A DNA stretch of 49,302 nt from Stutzerimonas chloritidismutans AW-1 (lineage in GTDB: Bacteria; Pseudomonadota; Gammaproteobacteria; Pseudomonadales; Pseudomonadaceae). Positions 31,495 through 39,588 of the stretch are shown in pieces. The stretch lies in contig NZ_AOFQ01000011.1 of assembly GCF_000495915.1 (NCBI RefSeq), forward strand, positions 1 to 49,302, written 5' to 3'. Every line of letters starts with the position of its first letter. The first letter of the stretch is position 1. The notes beneath the pieces are model-generated. The model was not told where the DNA came from. It made no database searches and saw nothing but the letters and a program-made list of their open reading frames with translations. A program made the position numbers and the translations under genes.

Positions 31495-32712
31495 TCAAAA
31501 TTTGTCACTTAACCCGTCATTCTGTCTAAGGCATGCAAAGGGTAGGCTAGGCTCATAATGTGACAGAAATTCCGGGGGGATGCCTTCCTTCGCGAAGGTG
31601 GCGCGCAACTGTTCCAAGGAAGCGGGGTCGCGCCGACCATAGGAAGCCAACGCGAACAGCGAGCGTGCCGTCTCGGGGTCGTGCCGCGCTTCAATGATGG
31701 CCTCATCGATGGCCTGGACTGCCCGTTGCCAGTGATCGACGGGTTCGGGCTTCGGCGTTTTCGCCGACAGGCCACTGGTGAAACCGGTTTGGGGTTCGGA
31801 CCAGAACAGCTTTGCATGCTCGCCCGGCGGGCTTATGTCCCTCACCTCAATCAAGCTGATTGCCGTTGCCGCCGCCTCCAGCATCTGCAACCGTACTGCC
31901 GGATTCAGGGTTTCATACGGTCGCCACAGACTTTGCCCAGCACGCAGCGGATGCCCGCAGCCTTCCCAGGCTTGGCGGAGATACCCCGCGCAGGTTCCGC
32001 ACGCGGAAAGCGGGGTGTTCAGCTCATCGAGCAGCGTGCGTAGCAGCCGAAACCACAATCCGGCGTGGATGCTTCGGCGCGGCAGCTCCACGTGACCGGT
32101 TGTCAGTGCCTGCCAGGTACGCTGGTCCATCGCCGCAATCGCGTCGCTGGCGGTGCGCGGTTCGGCGTCGGCGTTCTCCCAGCCGATAAACCGCCCTGGC
32201 ACGCCCCAATAGGATTCCAGCCAGCAGCCATGCAGCGGGCAACTCAGCATCAGGGGCAGCTTCCACGCGAGCAGTACGGCTTGGTTCTCCGGATCGTTCA
32301 GGCAGAGCGGACAGGCGCGATGTATCGGCTGGCTGGGCAGCCAGGCACGCCAGCTCGTGATGGATCGCGTCCTACGGCGGAGTTTCGGCAGCAGCACCGA
32401 GAGCTGGAACGTATAGGTTTCCAATGCGTCTGGAATCTGATCATCAAGGCTGTCCAGTAGCCAAGGCACCCAGCCGGCGAAACTCATGCAACGCAGCCGG
32501 TCCGGCTCGATGCCGCTCCGCTGGGAGAGCATCGCCAACAGCGCCAGTGGTGGCGCGGTATCCAGGTCATCGACCTGAGCGTGACCAAGATCGTGCTCCA
32601 GCAGCTCGGACACCTCCATGTGATAGCAAATGGCCACGCGGTTGAGCCACGAAGACAAGGCTTCGCCTTCTCTGGGGGCCGGATGCAGTGGCCAGCGTGG
32701 CGCTGGCTTCAC
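31495..32712 (-). CDS. tniQ: Transposition protein TniQ
   Basis: A 405-aa protein of the TniQ family, with zinc-ligand motifs (CPLCLNDPEN...CPLHGCWL; CGTCAGYL). It is an accessory factor for Tn402/Tn5053 transposition, related to TnsD-like target selectors. GTG 32712 overlaps the tniB stop by 4 bases; the frame is open further upstream inside tniB but the family length supports this start. Confidence 0.92.
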   Translation of the reverse strand: MKPAPRWPLHPAPREGEALSSWLNRVAICYHMEVSELLEHDLGHAQVDDLDTAPPLALLAMLSQRSGIEPDRLRCMSFAGWVPWLLDSLDDQIPDALETYTFQLSVLLPKLRRRTRSITSWRAWLPSQPIHRACPLCLNDPENQAVLLAWKLPLMLSCPLHGCWLESYWGVPGRFIGWENADAEPRTASDAIAAMDQRTWQALTTGHVELPRRSIHAGLWFRLLRTLLDELNTPLSACGTCAGYLRQAWEGCGHPLRAGQSLWRPYETLNPAVRLQMLEAAATAISLIEVRDISPPGEHAKLFWSEPQTGFTSGLSAKTPKPEPVDHWQRAVQAIDEAIIEARHDPETARSLFALASYGRRDPASLEQLRATFAKEGIPPEFLSHYEPSLPFACLRQNDGLSDKF

Positions 32713-33626
32713 ATCAGTTCCCGCTCGAATTGCCGCCGCCGCTCGCTGGGACCGGTGTAATCGGCCATGCTCAGCGTGCGATGGTTGATCGCTTCCTCGC
32801 CGCTCTCCACGGCGACGATGGCCGCCGCCATCAGCAAGTGCGCCAGTTCGCCGATGGTGCCCTCGCTGCGTGTGAGCAAGTAGCGGGCCATGTCCAGCGT
32901 GGCAATCGACGAGGGTCGCCGCAGTGGAAGCGAAGCGGCGAAGCTGGCCAGCAGTGAGCAGCAATCGTGGTTGGCCTCCCATACCGGCAGCATCATCGGC
33001 TCGAAACGATTTTCCAACTGGTCATCGGAGCGGATGGCCAGGTAGGCGTCACGCGTGCCGACCCCGACCAGTGGGATGCGCAGTTCATTGCCGAGGAAGC
33101 GCAGGAGATTGAGGAATTCCCGGCGGTTGACGCTGTTACCGGCCAGGACGTTGTGCAACTCGTCGATCACCAGCATGCGCACGCCGACCTTGCGCAGCAG
33201 TGCCAGCGCCAGTTGTTCCATTTCTGGCAGTCGGGGGCGCGGGCGCAGTGGCGCGCCCATTGCGGCGAGCAGCGCAACATAGAAACGGATCACCGACGGC
33301 TCAGACGGCATCTGAACGACCAGTACCGGGATGTGCTCCTGGTCGGCGTCGGCGCTGGCTGGATGCGTGCGCCGGAACTTCTCGATGATCATCGACTTGC
33401 CGTTGTTGGTTGGGCCAATCAGCAGCAGGTTTGGCATGCGCTGCTTGTTCGGCCACGCATACAGGGTTTCCAGCCGGTTTAACGCTTCGACCGCGCGCGG
33501 ATAGCCGATCCAGCGGTCGGCGCGAAGACGCTGGATGCGCTCGCCCGCCGGCAGCCGGGCCAATCCCTGCGCCGCCGGCAACAGGTGTAACAAGTCGATG
33601 ATGGGATATTCGTCCACGGCTACCAC
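32709..33626 (-). CDS. tniB: Transposition ATPase TniB
   Basis: A 305-aa AAA+ ATPase with Walker A GPTNNGKS and Walker B MLVIDELHNVL. It assists TniA in target capture, as TnsC does in Tn7. It overlaps tniA by 7 bases and tniQ by 4, so the three are translated together. Confidence 0.94.
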   Translation of the reverse strand: MVAVDEYPIIDLLHLLPAAQGLARLPAGERIQRLRADRWIGYPRAVEALNRLETLYAWPNKQRMPNLLLIGPTNNGKSMIIEKFRRTHPASADADQEHIPVLVVQMPSEPSVIRFYVALLAAMGAPLRPRPRLPEMEQLALALLRKVGVRMLVIDELHNVLAGNSVNRREFLNLLRFLGNELRIPLVGVGTRDAYLAIRSDDQLENRFEPMMLPVWEANHDCCSLLASFAASLPLRRPSSIATLDMARYLLTRSEGTIGELAHLLMAAAIVAVESGEEAINHRTLSMADYTGPSERRRQFERELM

Positions 33627-35302
33627 TCCTCGATCTGGTCGAACGGCTTGGCTGGTGGCTGCTTGTCTGCCTGCGGGTCAGCCATCTCTGCGTCCGGCGG
33701 TGGCATCGCTTTGACAGGCGGTGTCGTTGCCTTGAGGTGCTGGCGTCGATCCGCATCGCGCCGCGCCTTGCGCGTGGCCTTCTGTGCGGTGGTCACGATC
33801 TCGCGCATCTGCCCGATCATGCGGAACAGTGCCGATTCATCCACCTGCTCGCGCCCTTGCTGCCGTAATTTCGCCAGCGCCTGCCGTTGTTCCCATAGGG
33901 TGACAGCCGGGTGCGACAAGGTACGGTAGGGAATTTCCAGGTAGTGCTGACCCTCCGGCTCCAGCACCCAAATGCGGCTGATGTCGCGCGGGTCGCGCCG
34001 GATCAGGAACGCAGGCAAGCGGTCGCGCCGAGCTATCCACGGCTTGAGCGCATCGGCGTAGTAGTGGATGTGGTCGATGACGAAGCCGGTGCGGGTCAGC
34101 GTGCGGCGGATGATGGGCAGAAAATCGACCAGAAAAGCCGTGGCGCGGGTGACGACGGCCGGTATACCGACACGCGCCACGGCCTCAGCCCAGCGCGCCG
34201 CCGGCGGTTGGAACAGGCCGTTGTGCACGGAGCCGTGATAGGTGCCGACCGCCAATGTGAGCCAGCGCTCCAGCTCGCGCAATGTCAGAGCGGCCTTGTT
34301 TTCGGAATCGTAGTCGCCGCGCCGGTCCGGGTTGGAGAAGGTTGTTCCCGGTAGATCGTCGTGGATCATCTGCATCGCCGTGCCGATGATCCGTTCCACA
34401 ATGCCGCCATAGTGCGGCTGTCCCAGCGGACGATAGTCCAGCCGGATGCCATGCTGCTCGCAACCCCGGCGCAGGGCCTCGCTCTTGAACTCGGCCGCGT
34501 TGTCTAGGTAGAGCAGCAAGGGCTTGCCGCTCATCGGCCAATCCATTTCCACGTTCAGCCCTTCCAGCCAAGGGCGCTTGTCGCAGGCGATATGCACAAG
34601 GCACAGGCCGACCGAGACGGCGGATGGCGCTTCCAACGTGACCACCATTCCAACCACGCAGCGGGTAAACACGTCGATGGCGAGGGTCAGGTACGGGCGG
34701 CCAATCGGTTGCCGGTCGCGCTCATCGACCACGATCAGGTCGATGACCGTATGGTCGATCTGTACCTGCTCCAGCGGCGCGGTCACGGCAGGAGGCTCGC
34801 CGCCTACACCTTGCAGGTCGCGGGCGGCATCCTGGCCTTCCCGGCGGCGCATGGTTTTGAGCGGATCGAGGCCGGCGATCCGTAAGGCCACGGTGTTGCG
34901 CGCCGGCACTCGCAGTTTTTGAGCCTTGCACACCTGAGTGACTTCGCGGTGAAAGGCCGCCAGGCTGCGCTTCTGCTTGGTCAGGAAGCGCTTTTGCAGC
35001 AACTCGCGGATGATGCGCTCAACTGATTCCGGCAAGCGTCCCTTGCCTTTTCCGCCGCCGGATCGGCTGCGAGCCAGGTCCGTCACAAGCCCAGCACCTT
35101 GCCGGGCACGGCGGATTAGGACATACACCTGCCGCCTGGACAGGCCAAGCGCGTGAGCAGCGGCATCGGCGGCTTCATGCCCGACCACATCAAGCGCTGC
35201 CAGCGGCCCGATGATTTCCGCCCGTTGCCGGGCCTGCGCCCAAGCCGCATCGGGCAGGGTGGCCACGCCTTGCTCGGCAATCAATGATGTGTCTGACGCC
35301 AT
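33620..35302 (-). CDS. tniA: DDE transposase TniA
   Basis: A 560-aa transposase with an N-terminal DNA-binding region and the D,D(35)E core: VQIDHTVID (first Asp), LYLDNAAEF (second Asp), GGIVERIIG (Glu). ATG 35302 gives the usual Tn402/Tn5053 TniA length; the frame is open to 35395. Between it and IRt (35303-35420) lie TTCTGA-type repeats expected to bind TniA. Confidence 0.94.
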   Translation of the reverse strand: MASDTSLIAEQGVATLPDAAWAQARQRAEIIGPLAALDVVGHEAADAAAHALGLSRRQVYVLIRRARQGAGLVTDLARSRSGGGKGKGRLPESVERIIRELLQKRFLTKQKRSLAAFHREVTQVCKAQKLRVPARNTVALRIAGLDPLKTMRRREGQDAARDLQGVGGEPPAVTAPLEQVQIDHTVIDLIVVDERDRQPIGRPYLTLAIDVFTRCVVGMVVTLEAPSAVSVGLCLVHIACDKRPWLEGLNVEMDWPMSGKPLLLYLDNAAEFKSEALRRGCEQHGIRLDYRPLGQPHYGGIVERIIGTAMQMIHDDLPGTTFSNPDRRGDYDSENKAALTLRELERWLTLAVGTYHGSVHNGLFQPPAARWAEAVARVGIPAVVTRATAFLVDFLPIIRRTLTRTGFVIDHIHYYADALKPWIARRDRLPAFLIRRDPRDISRIWVLEPEGQHYLEIPYRTLSHPAVTLWEQRQALAKLRQQGREQVDESALFRMIGQMREIVTTAQKATRKARRDADRRQHLKATTPPVKAMPPPDAEMADPQADKQPPAKPFDQIEEW

Positions 35303-35445
35303 GCTCACACCTCGCTTTGGTGCACACGAGTATTGAGCATAGTCGAGATTGGTGCAGATGACTTCTGATATTGCGTTGTCAGGAGTCGCCTGCACATCTG
35401 GCGTTACGCCCCGTCAATTGGTGCAGTCGTCTTCTGAAAATGACA

Positions 35446-36645
35446 CCAGCCACCGGCGAGATCAGCCGGGCGCATATCTTCGTCGCGGCGCTGGGGGCCT
35501 CGAACTACACCTATGCCTGCGCCACGCCGGGTGAAGCCCAGGTGGACTGGCTGACCGCGCTGGGCCAGGCGTTCAGCTACTTTGGCGGGGTCAGCGAGAT
35601 GGTCGTGCCGGACAACCCGCGCGCCCTGATCGCCCATCCTGATCGCTACGAGCCGGGCTTGAACCGCGCCGCGCTGGAGTGTGCCCGGCATTACGACACG
35701 GTGATGCTGCCGGCGCGGCCGCGTAAGCCGCAGGACAAAGCCAAGGCCGAGGTGGCGGTGCAGATCGTCGAACGCTGGATCATGGCGCGGCTGCGCCACC
35801 AGCAGTTCTTCAGCCTGCATGCGCTCAATCAGGCGATTGCCGAGCTGCTTGAGGACTTGAACCAGCGCCCGTTCAAGAAGCTCGACGGCTGCCGCCGGGA
35901 GTGGTTCGAGCGGCTCGATCAACCGGTGCTGCGGCCACTGCCACAGCACCCCTACGAGGTGGTGACCTTCAAGCGCTGCAAGGTCAACATCGACTACCAC
36001 ATCGAAGTGAACGGCGGCTTCTACAGCGTGCCCTCGGCCCTGGCCCGACAGAGCGTCGATGTGCGGCTGAGCGCGCATACCGTGGAAATCCTGCACGGCA
36101 ACCGGCGGGTCGCCAGCCACCTGCGACTTCAGCGGCGCGGCGCCTACAGCACCCAGAGCGAACACATGCCGGCGTCGCACAAGGCGCACCGCGAGTGGAC
36201 GCCGCAGCGCCTGCTCGACTGGGGCGAGCGAATCGGCCCGCACGCCCGGCAGATCGTCGAGTACCAACTGACCCACAAACCGCACCCGGAGATGGGCTAT
36301 CGCGCCTGCCTGGGCCTGCTCTCGCTGGCCCGCCAGTACGGTAACGCGCGCCTGGAGGCGGCGGCCAGCCGCGCCGTGCAACTGCGGGCGCTTAACGGCC
36401 GCACCGTGCGCAACCTGCTCAAGCAAGGGCTCGACCAACAACCACTGCCCAAGCCCGCGACGCCGGCAGCGCAACCCAGCAGCCACGAGAACGTCCGTGG
36501 CGCCGATTACTACACCCAAGAGGAACTGTTCGATGATGACCCAACACACCCTGAGCCAGCTGCACCAACTGCGGCTGAGCGGCATGGCCCGAGCGCTGGA
36601 AGAGCAGTGGACGCTGCCGGCCAGCCACAGCTTGAGCTTCGATGA
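35446..36645 (+). pseudogene. istA: IS21 transposase IstA, N-terminus lost
   Basis: About 399 codons in frame to the stop at 36645. The catalytic residues survive ([30 protein letters not shown]) but the N-terminal HTH and start were removed where the Tn402 end joins. Without that region it cannot transpose the IS. It overlaps istB by about 113 bases. Confidence 0.88.
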
Positions 36646-37282
36646 ACGCCTCGGCCTGCTGCTCGATCGCGAACTGGCCTGGCGCGACGACAAGCGTCTG
36701 GAGCGGCTGCGCAAACAGGCCAAGCTCAAGTACGCCGGCGCCTGCCTGGAAGACCTCGATCGCCGCCGTGGCCGCACTCTGGACGAGCGCCTGATCGCGA
36801 CCCTGGCCAGCGGCGACTGGCTCCGCCAACGGCACAACCTGTTGCTGACCGGCCCAACCGGCGTCGGCAAGACCTGGCTCGCCTGCGCCCTGGGCCACCA
36901 GGCCTGCCGCCAGGGCTACAGCGCGCTGTACCTGCGCACCCCGCGCCTGCTAGAGCAACTGCGCATCGCCCACGGCGACGGTAGCTTCGGGCGCACCCTG
37001 CAACAGCTGGCTAAGGTCGACGTTCTGATTTTGGACGACTGGGCCCTGGCCCCGCTGGAGGAAAACGCCCGGCATGACCTGCTGGAAGTGATCGACGACC
37101 GCGCCGGTAGCCGCTCCACCATCCTGACCAGCCAATTGCCGGTCGAGCACTGGCACGGCTGGATCAACGACCCCACGCTGGCCGACGCATTGCTCGACCG
37201 CCTGGTGCACAACGCCTACCGAATCATGATGAAAGGTGAGTCACTGCGGCGGAAAAACACGGAGGAAGAAGCCGCATCGTGA
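36533..37282 (+). CDS. istB: IS21 helper ATPase IstB
   Basis: A 249-aa AAA+ protein with Walker A GPTGVGKT and Walker [10 protein letters not shown]. IstB is the target-site regulator partner of IstA. GAGGA precedes ATG 36533. Intact, though its partner is truncated here. Confidence 0.93.
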   Translation: MMTQHTLSQLHQLRLSGMARALEEQWTLPASHSLSFDERLGLLLDRELAWRDDKRLERLRKQAKLKYAGACLEDLDRRRGRTLDERLIATLASGDWLRQRHNLLLTGPTGVGKTWLACALGHQACRQGYSALYLRTPRLLEQLRIAHGDGSFGRTLQQLAKVDVLILDDWALAPLEENARHDLLEVIDDRAGSRSTILTSQLPVEHWHGWINDPTLADALLDRLVHNAYRIMMKGESLRRKNTEEEAAS

Positions 37283-37375
37283 CCGATGCGGTTAGAATTT
37301 AAACCCCGCGCAATCGGGTGGAGGCACCGGTCACGTTGTTAGCGAAATGAGCGGTCACGTTCACCGAAATCCGCA

Positions 37376-37507
37376 CTTACACCTGCGTTTAGGGGCATTG
37401 AACCTGAAGTTGCCTGGTGGGCGGCCTGGTACACCAAGACGGTGGTCTTGTTTGCGCTGGTGGCTGGGGGGTACTGGCTAGGCTCAATCCTAGAGGATCG
37501 CTATTAA
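37376..37507 (+). pseudogene. C-terminal fragment of a membrane protein cut by IS21
   Basis: From the IS21 end the frame stays open for 43 codons to TAA 37505. It reads FRGIEPEVAWWAAWYTKTV, then a hydrophobic helix (VLFALVAGGYWLGSI) and LEDRY, plausible as the end of a small membrane protein. The 5' part is gone. Parent unknown. Confidence 0.5.
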
Positions 37508-37511
37508 TCGA

Positions 37512-37607
37512 CCCGGTTATTTTGGTTGGCTAGCGTAGTCTGCCAAGCGAAATAACCGGGGGCGCCGCCAGGCAAAAAGAAAGGGGCTAATAATTAGCCC
37601 CTTTTTT
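37512..37607 (+). terminator. Long stem plus rho-independent terminator
   Basis: 37512-37560 pairs CCCGGTTATTT with AAATAACCGGG around an inner GGC/GCC stem. It is followed by AAGGGGCTAA/TTAGCCCCTT and TTTTTT (37581-37607), a strong intrinsic terminator. It ends the transcript of the cut membrane-protein gene. 37608-37645 is featureless to the IS30 end. Confidence 0.85.
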
Positions 37608-37645
37608 GTGTTCCTGGATCACCTAAAAAGGGGCGGCCGCAAAAA

Positions 37646-38729
37646 CTGAGTGCAACACCTGACCTTTCCGGTACGGTGTTGCCCCATGTCCTATTCCGAA
37701 CTCAGCGTCGAAGAGCGCGCCGCCATTCAACTCGGTCAAGCCCAAGGTTTCAGCCTGCGCGGGATTGCTCGCCTGATCAACCGATCGCCCTCGACCATCA
37801 GCCGCGAGCTGAGACGCAATCAAGACGGCATTGGTGCTTACGCGGCCCGTAGCGCCCAACAACAGATGAGGATTCGGCGCCAAGCCTGCCGGCCCAAGCG
37901 CAAGCTGCTGCCGGGCAGTGAGCGCTTCGAGTTGGTGGTCCACATGCTGCGTGAGCGTTTGTCTCCCGAGCAGATTGCCGGCAAGCTGCGCAGCATGAAC
38001 ATTTCCAGCCTTAGAGATGCCTACGTCTGTCGCGAGACGATCTACAACGCGATCTATGCCCTGCCGGTCGGCGAACTGCGCAAGGAGCTGATCATCTGCC
38101 TGCGCCAAGGCAAGACGGCCCGCCGGCCGCGCTCTGGCGGTGTAGATCGGCGCGGCCAGATCCCCGAGATGGTCAGTATCCACGTGCGCCCGCCGGAGAT
38201 CGAAGACCGACTGATGCCGGGCCATTGGGAAGGCGACCTGATCAAGGGCAAGGCCAACGCCTCGTCCGTAGGCACCTTGGTAGAGCGCACCAGTGGCTAC
38301 CTGATCCTGGTGAAGATGAACGACGCGACGGCGACCTCGGCGATGGAAGGTTTCAGCGCGGCGCTCAATCGCATGCCGCTGGCGATGCGCAAGAGCATGA
38401 CCTACGACCAGGGGCGGGAGATGGCGCGGCACGCCGAGATCACCCAGAAGACCGGGGTGGCGATCTACTTCTGCGACCCGCACAGTCCTTGGCAGCGCGG
38501 CAGCAACGAAAACATCAATGGCTTGATCCGCCAGTACCTGCCCAAGGGCACAGACCTGTCGGTACACAGCCAGGAAGAGCTGGATGCCATTGCACTGCAA
38601 TTGAATATGCGCCCGCGCAAGCGCTTCGACTTCAAATGCCCGATTGAAGTCATGAGCGAGGTGATGCAAGAAGCCATGGCTATGCGGCATGATGCTCCAG
38701 CTTCAATTCAATAACCGTGTTGCACTCAG
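37646..38729 (+). mobile_element. IS30-family insertion sequence
   Basis: About 1.08 kb bounded by CTGAGTGCAACAC (37646-37658) and its complement GTGTTGCACTCAG (38717-38729), with one transposase gene. The right end contains the stop codon of the minus-strand gene at 38726. Confidence 0.88.
37686..38714 (+). CDS. IS30-family transposase
   Basis: A 342-aa DDE transposase. N-terminal HTH (LSVEERAAIQLGQAQGFSLRGIARLINRSPSTISRELRRN); catalytic core WEGDLIKG (Asp), MTYDQGREM (Asp), and WQRGSNENINGLIRQ (Glu). ATG 37686 is used; the frame opens at 37650. Looks intact, so the element may be active. Confidence 0.95.
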   Translation: MSYSELSVEERAAIQLGQAQGFSLRGIARLINRSPSTISRELRRNQDGIGAYAARSAQQQMRIRRQACRPKRKLLPGSERFELVVHMLRERLSPEQIAGKLRSMNISSLRDAYVCRETIYNAIYALPVGELRKELIICLRQGKTARRPRSGGVDRRGQIPEMVSIHVRPPEIEDRLMPGHWEGDLIKGKANASSVGTLVERTSGYLILVKMNDATATSAMEGFSAALNRMPLAMRKSMTYDQGREMARHAEITQKTGVAIYFCDPHSPWQRGSNENINGLIRQYLPKGTDLSVHSQEELDAIALQLNMRPRKRFDFKCPIEVMSEVMQEAMAMRHDAPASIQ

Positions 38730-38971
38730 CTCCTGAAACCGCCAGGAATACCAGGATAACCGTCGATATCCAGCCACTCACATTCTTCTTCGCGTTTAGC
38801 TTGGCGAGGGGAAGGTTTTGGCGGGGATGCGATAACTATCTTCTGAATTGCTCCAGAATAACCTATCTCTGCTGCGGCTTGTTCGGCCTGCTCCAGTGTA
38901 GGCTTGCTGTAGCAAACACCATATTCACCGTCACGCGGATCAATGAATTGATAAGCTTCAGTGTGGCCCAT
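38726..38971 (-). CDS. Hypothetical protein, 81 aa, end altered by IS30
   Basis: MGHTEAYQFIDPRDGEYGVCYSKPTLEQAEQAAAEIGYSG... is a soluble protein I do not recognise. GGAG lies upstream of ATG 38971. The last codons and stop lie in the IS30 terminal repeat, so the native C-terminus may be longer. It shares an upstream element with the gene at 39108-39458. Confidence 0.6.
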   Translation of the reverse strand: MGHTEAYQFIDPRDGEYGVCYSKPTLEQAEQAAAEIGYSGAIQKIVIASPPKPSPRQAKREEECEWLDIDGYPGIPGGFRS

Positions 38972-39059
38972 GATGGAACTCCTTCAATTAATGGTGAGCA
39001 ATATGCAGCCGAGTGCTCTAACGCTGCAGCTTGAATATAGCAGAATTTTTTTTGAGGGC

Positions 39060-39090
39060 AAAAAAAAACGAGATAGCCGAAGCTATCTCG
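39060..39090 (-). terminator. Rho-independent terminator
   Basis: CGAGATAGC-TTCG-GCTATCTCG with a UUCG-type loop followed by nine U on the minus strand. It ends the 39108-39458 gene transcript and insulates the downstream gene. Confidence 0.95.
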
Positions 39091-39107
39091 TCTGTGTCTA
39101 ACCTAGA

Positions 39108-39458
39108 TCATTGAAGATCGAGGGTAGACATTTTGTAATGCTCTTCTGCAATACGGCAAGCTTCAACAAGAAGCAGGCCGGTAGGAGCATAAAATTTGAA
39201 AACCCGAGTAATGCCATTGATGGTGCGGCATACATACAGGAATTGCTTATCAGAAAAAGCTTCGACTTTTTCAGATTTGATGGAACCATCATTTTGAGCT
39301 TTCTGGTGAATCTGGGCATGACCGAAAGGTTTTGCACCGAGATAGGTGAGGTATGCAATTGCATACGGCTCATGAGTTTCTGCAACAGCAGACTCAACAC
39401 CAGGAGCGAAATCGAAAATGGATTGAAACGATTGAAAGTCGAGGTTGATACCAGACAT
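39108..39458 (-). CDS. Hypothetical protein, 116 aa
   Basis: A soluble mixed alpha/beta protein (MSGINLDFQSFQSIFDFAPGVESAVAETHEPYAIAYLTYLGAKPFGHA...). AAGGAA precedes ATG 39458 and a strong terminator follows, so it is a single-gene unit. No family recognised. Confidence 0.65.
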   Translation of the reverse strand: MSGINLDFQSFQSIFDFAPGVESAVAETHEPYAIAYLTYLGAKPFGHAQIHQKAQNDGSIKSEKVEAFSDKQFLYVCRTINGITRVFKFYAPTGLLLVEACRIAEEHYKMSTLDLQ

Positions 39459-39588
39459 GGTTATTTCCTTGTAACGGTTAGTGAGAGAGCATTTCAGTCA
39501 GCCATGTGCTCTAAACGCTGACGGGGTAATCCTAGCCTAAGCAGGACGGGTGTTCCAGTGTTTATGCGGCTTTCAGCGTGGAAACGCG

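Larger units (their letters stand above)
28574..35445. mobile_element. Tn402-type class 1 integron with complete tni module
   Basis: 25-bp ends IRi (28574-28598) and IRt (35421-35445). Order: IRi, intI1, attI1, one gene cassette, tniR, tniQ, tniB, tniA, IRt. qacE, qacEdelta1 and sul1 are absent, so this is the ancestral or pre-clinical type, self-transposing. Flanks (ATCGG and CCAGC) do not match, so the original target duplication is gone. Left end lies 4 bases from the end of another Tn402-type unit. Confidence 0.93.
35446..37375 (+). mobile_element. IS21-family element, 5' end missing
   Basis: Contains the 3' two thirds or more of istA, intact istB and a right end at about 37375 (GTTCACCGAAATCCGCA, ending CA as in IS21). 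A second GGTCACGTT copy lies at 37329, an internal repeat typical of IS21 ends. The left end and the start of istA are absent; IRt of the integron abuts the istA fragment directly. Confidence 0.85.
39006..39520 (-). repeat. Shared leader element upstream of two small genes
   Basis: On the minus strand, CAGCGTT(T)AGAGCAC followed by GGCTG and GCTC occurs upstream of both small genes: 39026-39006 before the gene at 38971, and 39520-39499 before the gene at 39458. Spacing to each start codon is similar. It may be a common promoter, operator or RNA leader; I cannot tell which. Confidence 0.6.

Noticed and set aside
28569..35450. 5-bp target duplication around the class 1 integron
   Set aside because: ATCGG on the left and CCAGC on the right do not match; none claimed.
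35404..36870. 488-codon minus-strand frame opposite istA/istB
   Set aside because: Shadow frame of GC-rich transposase genes; the plus strand has clear catalytic motifs and the minus frame has none.
37623..38690. 355-codon minus-strand frame opposite the IS30 transposase
   Set aside because: Antisense shadow of an intact DDE transposase.
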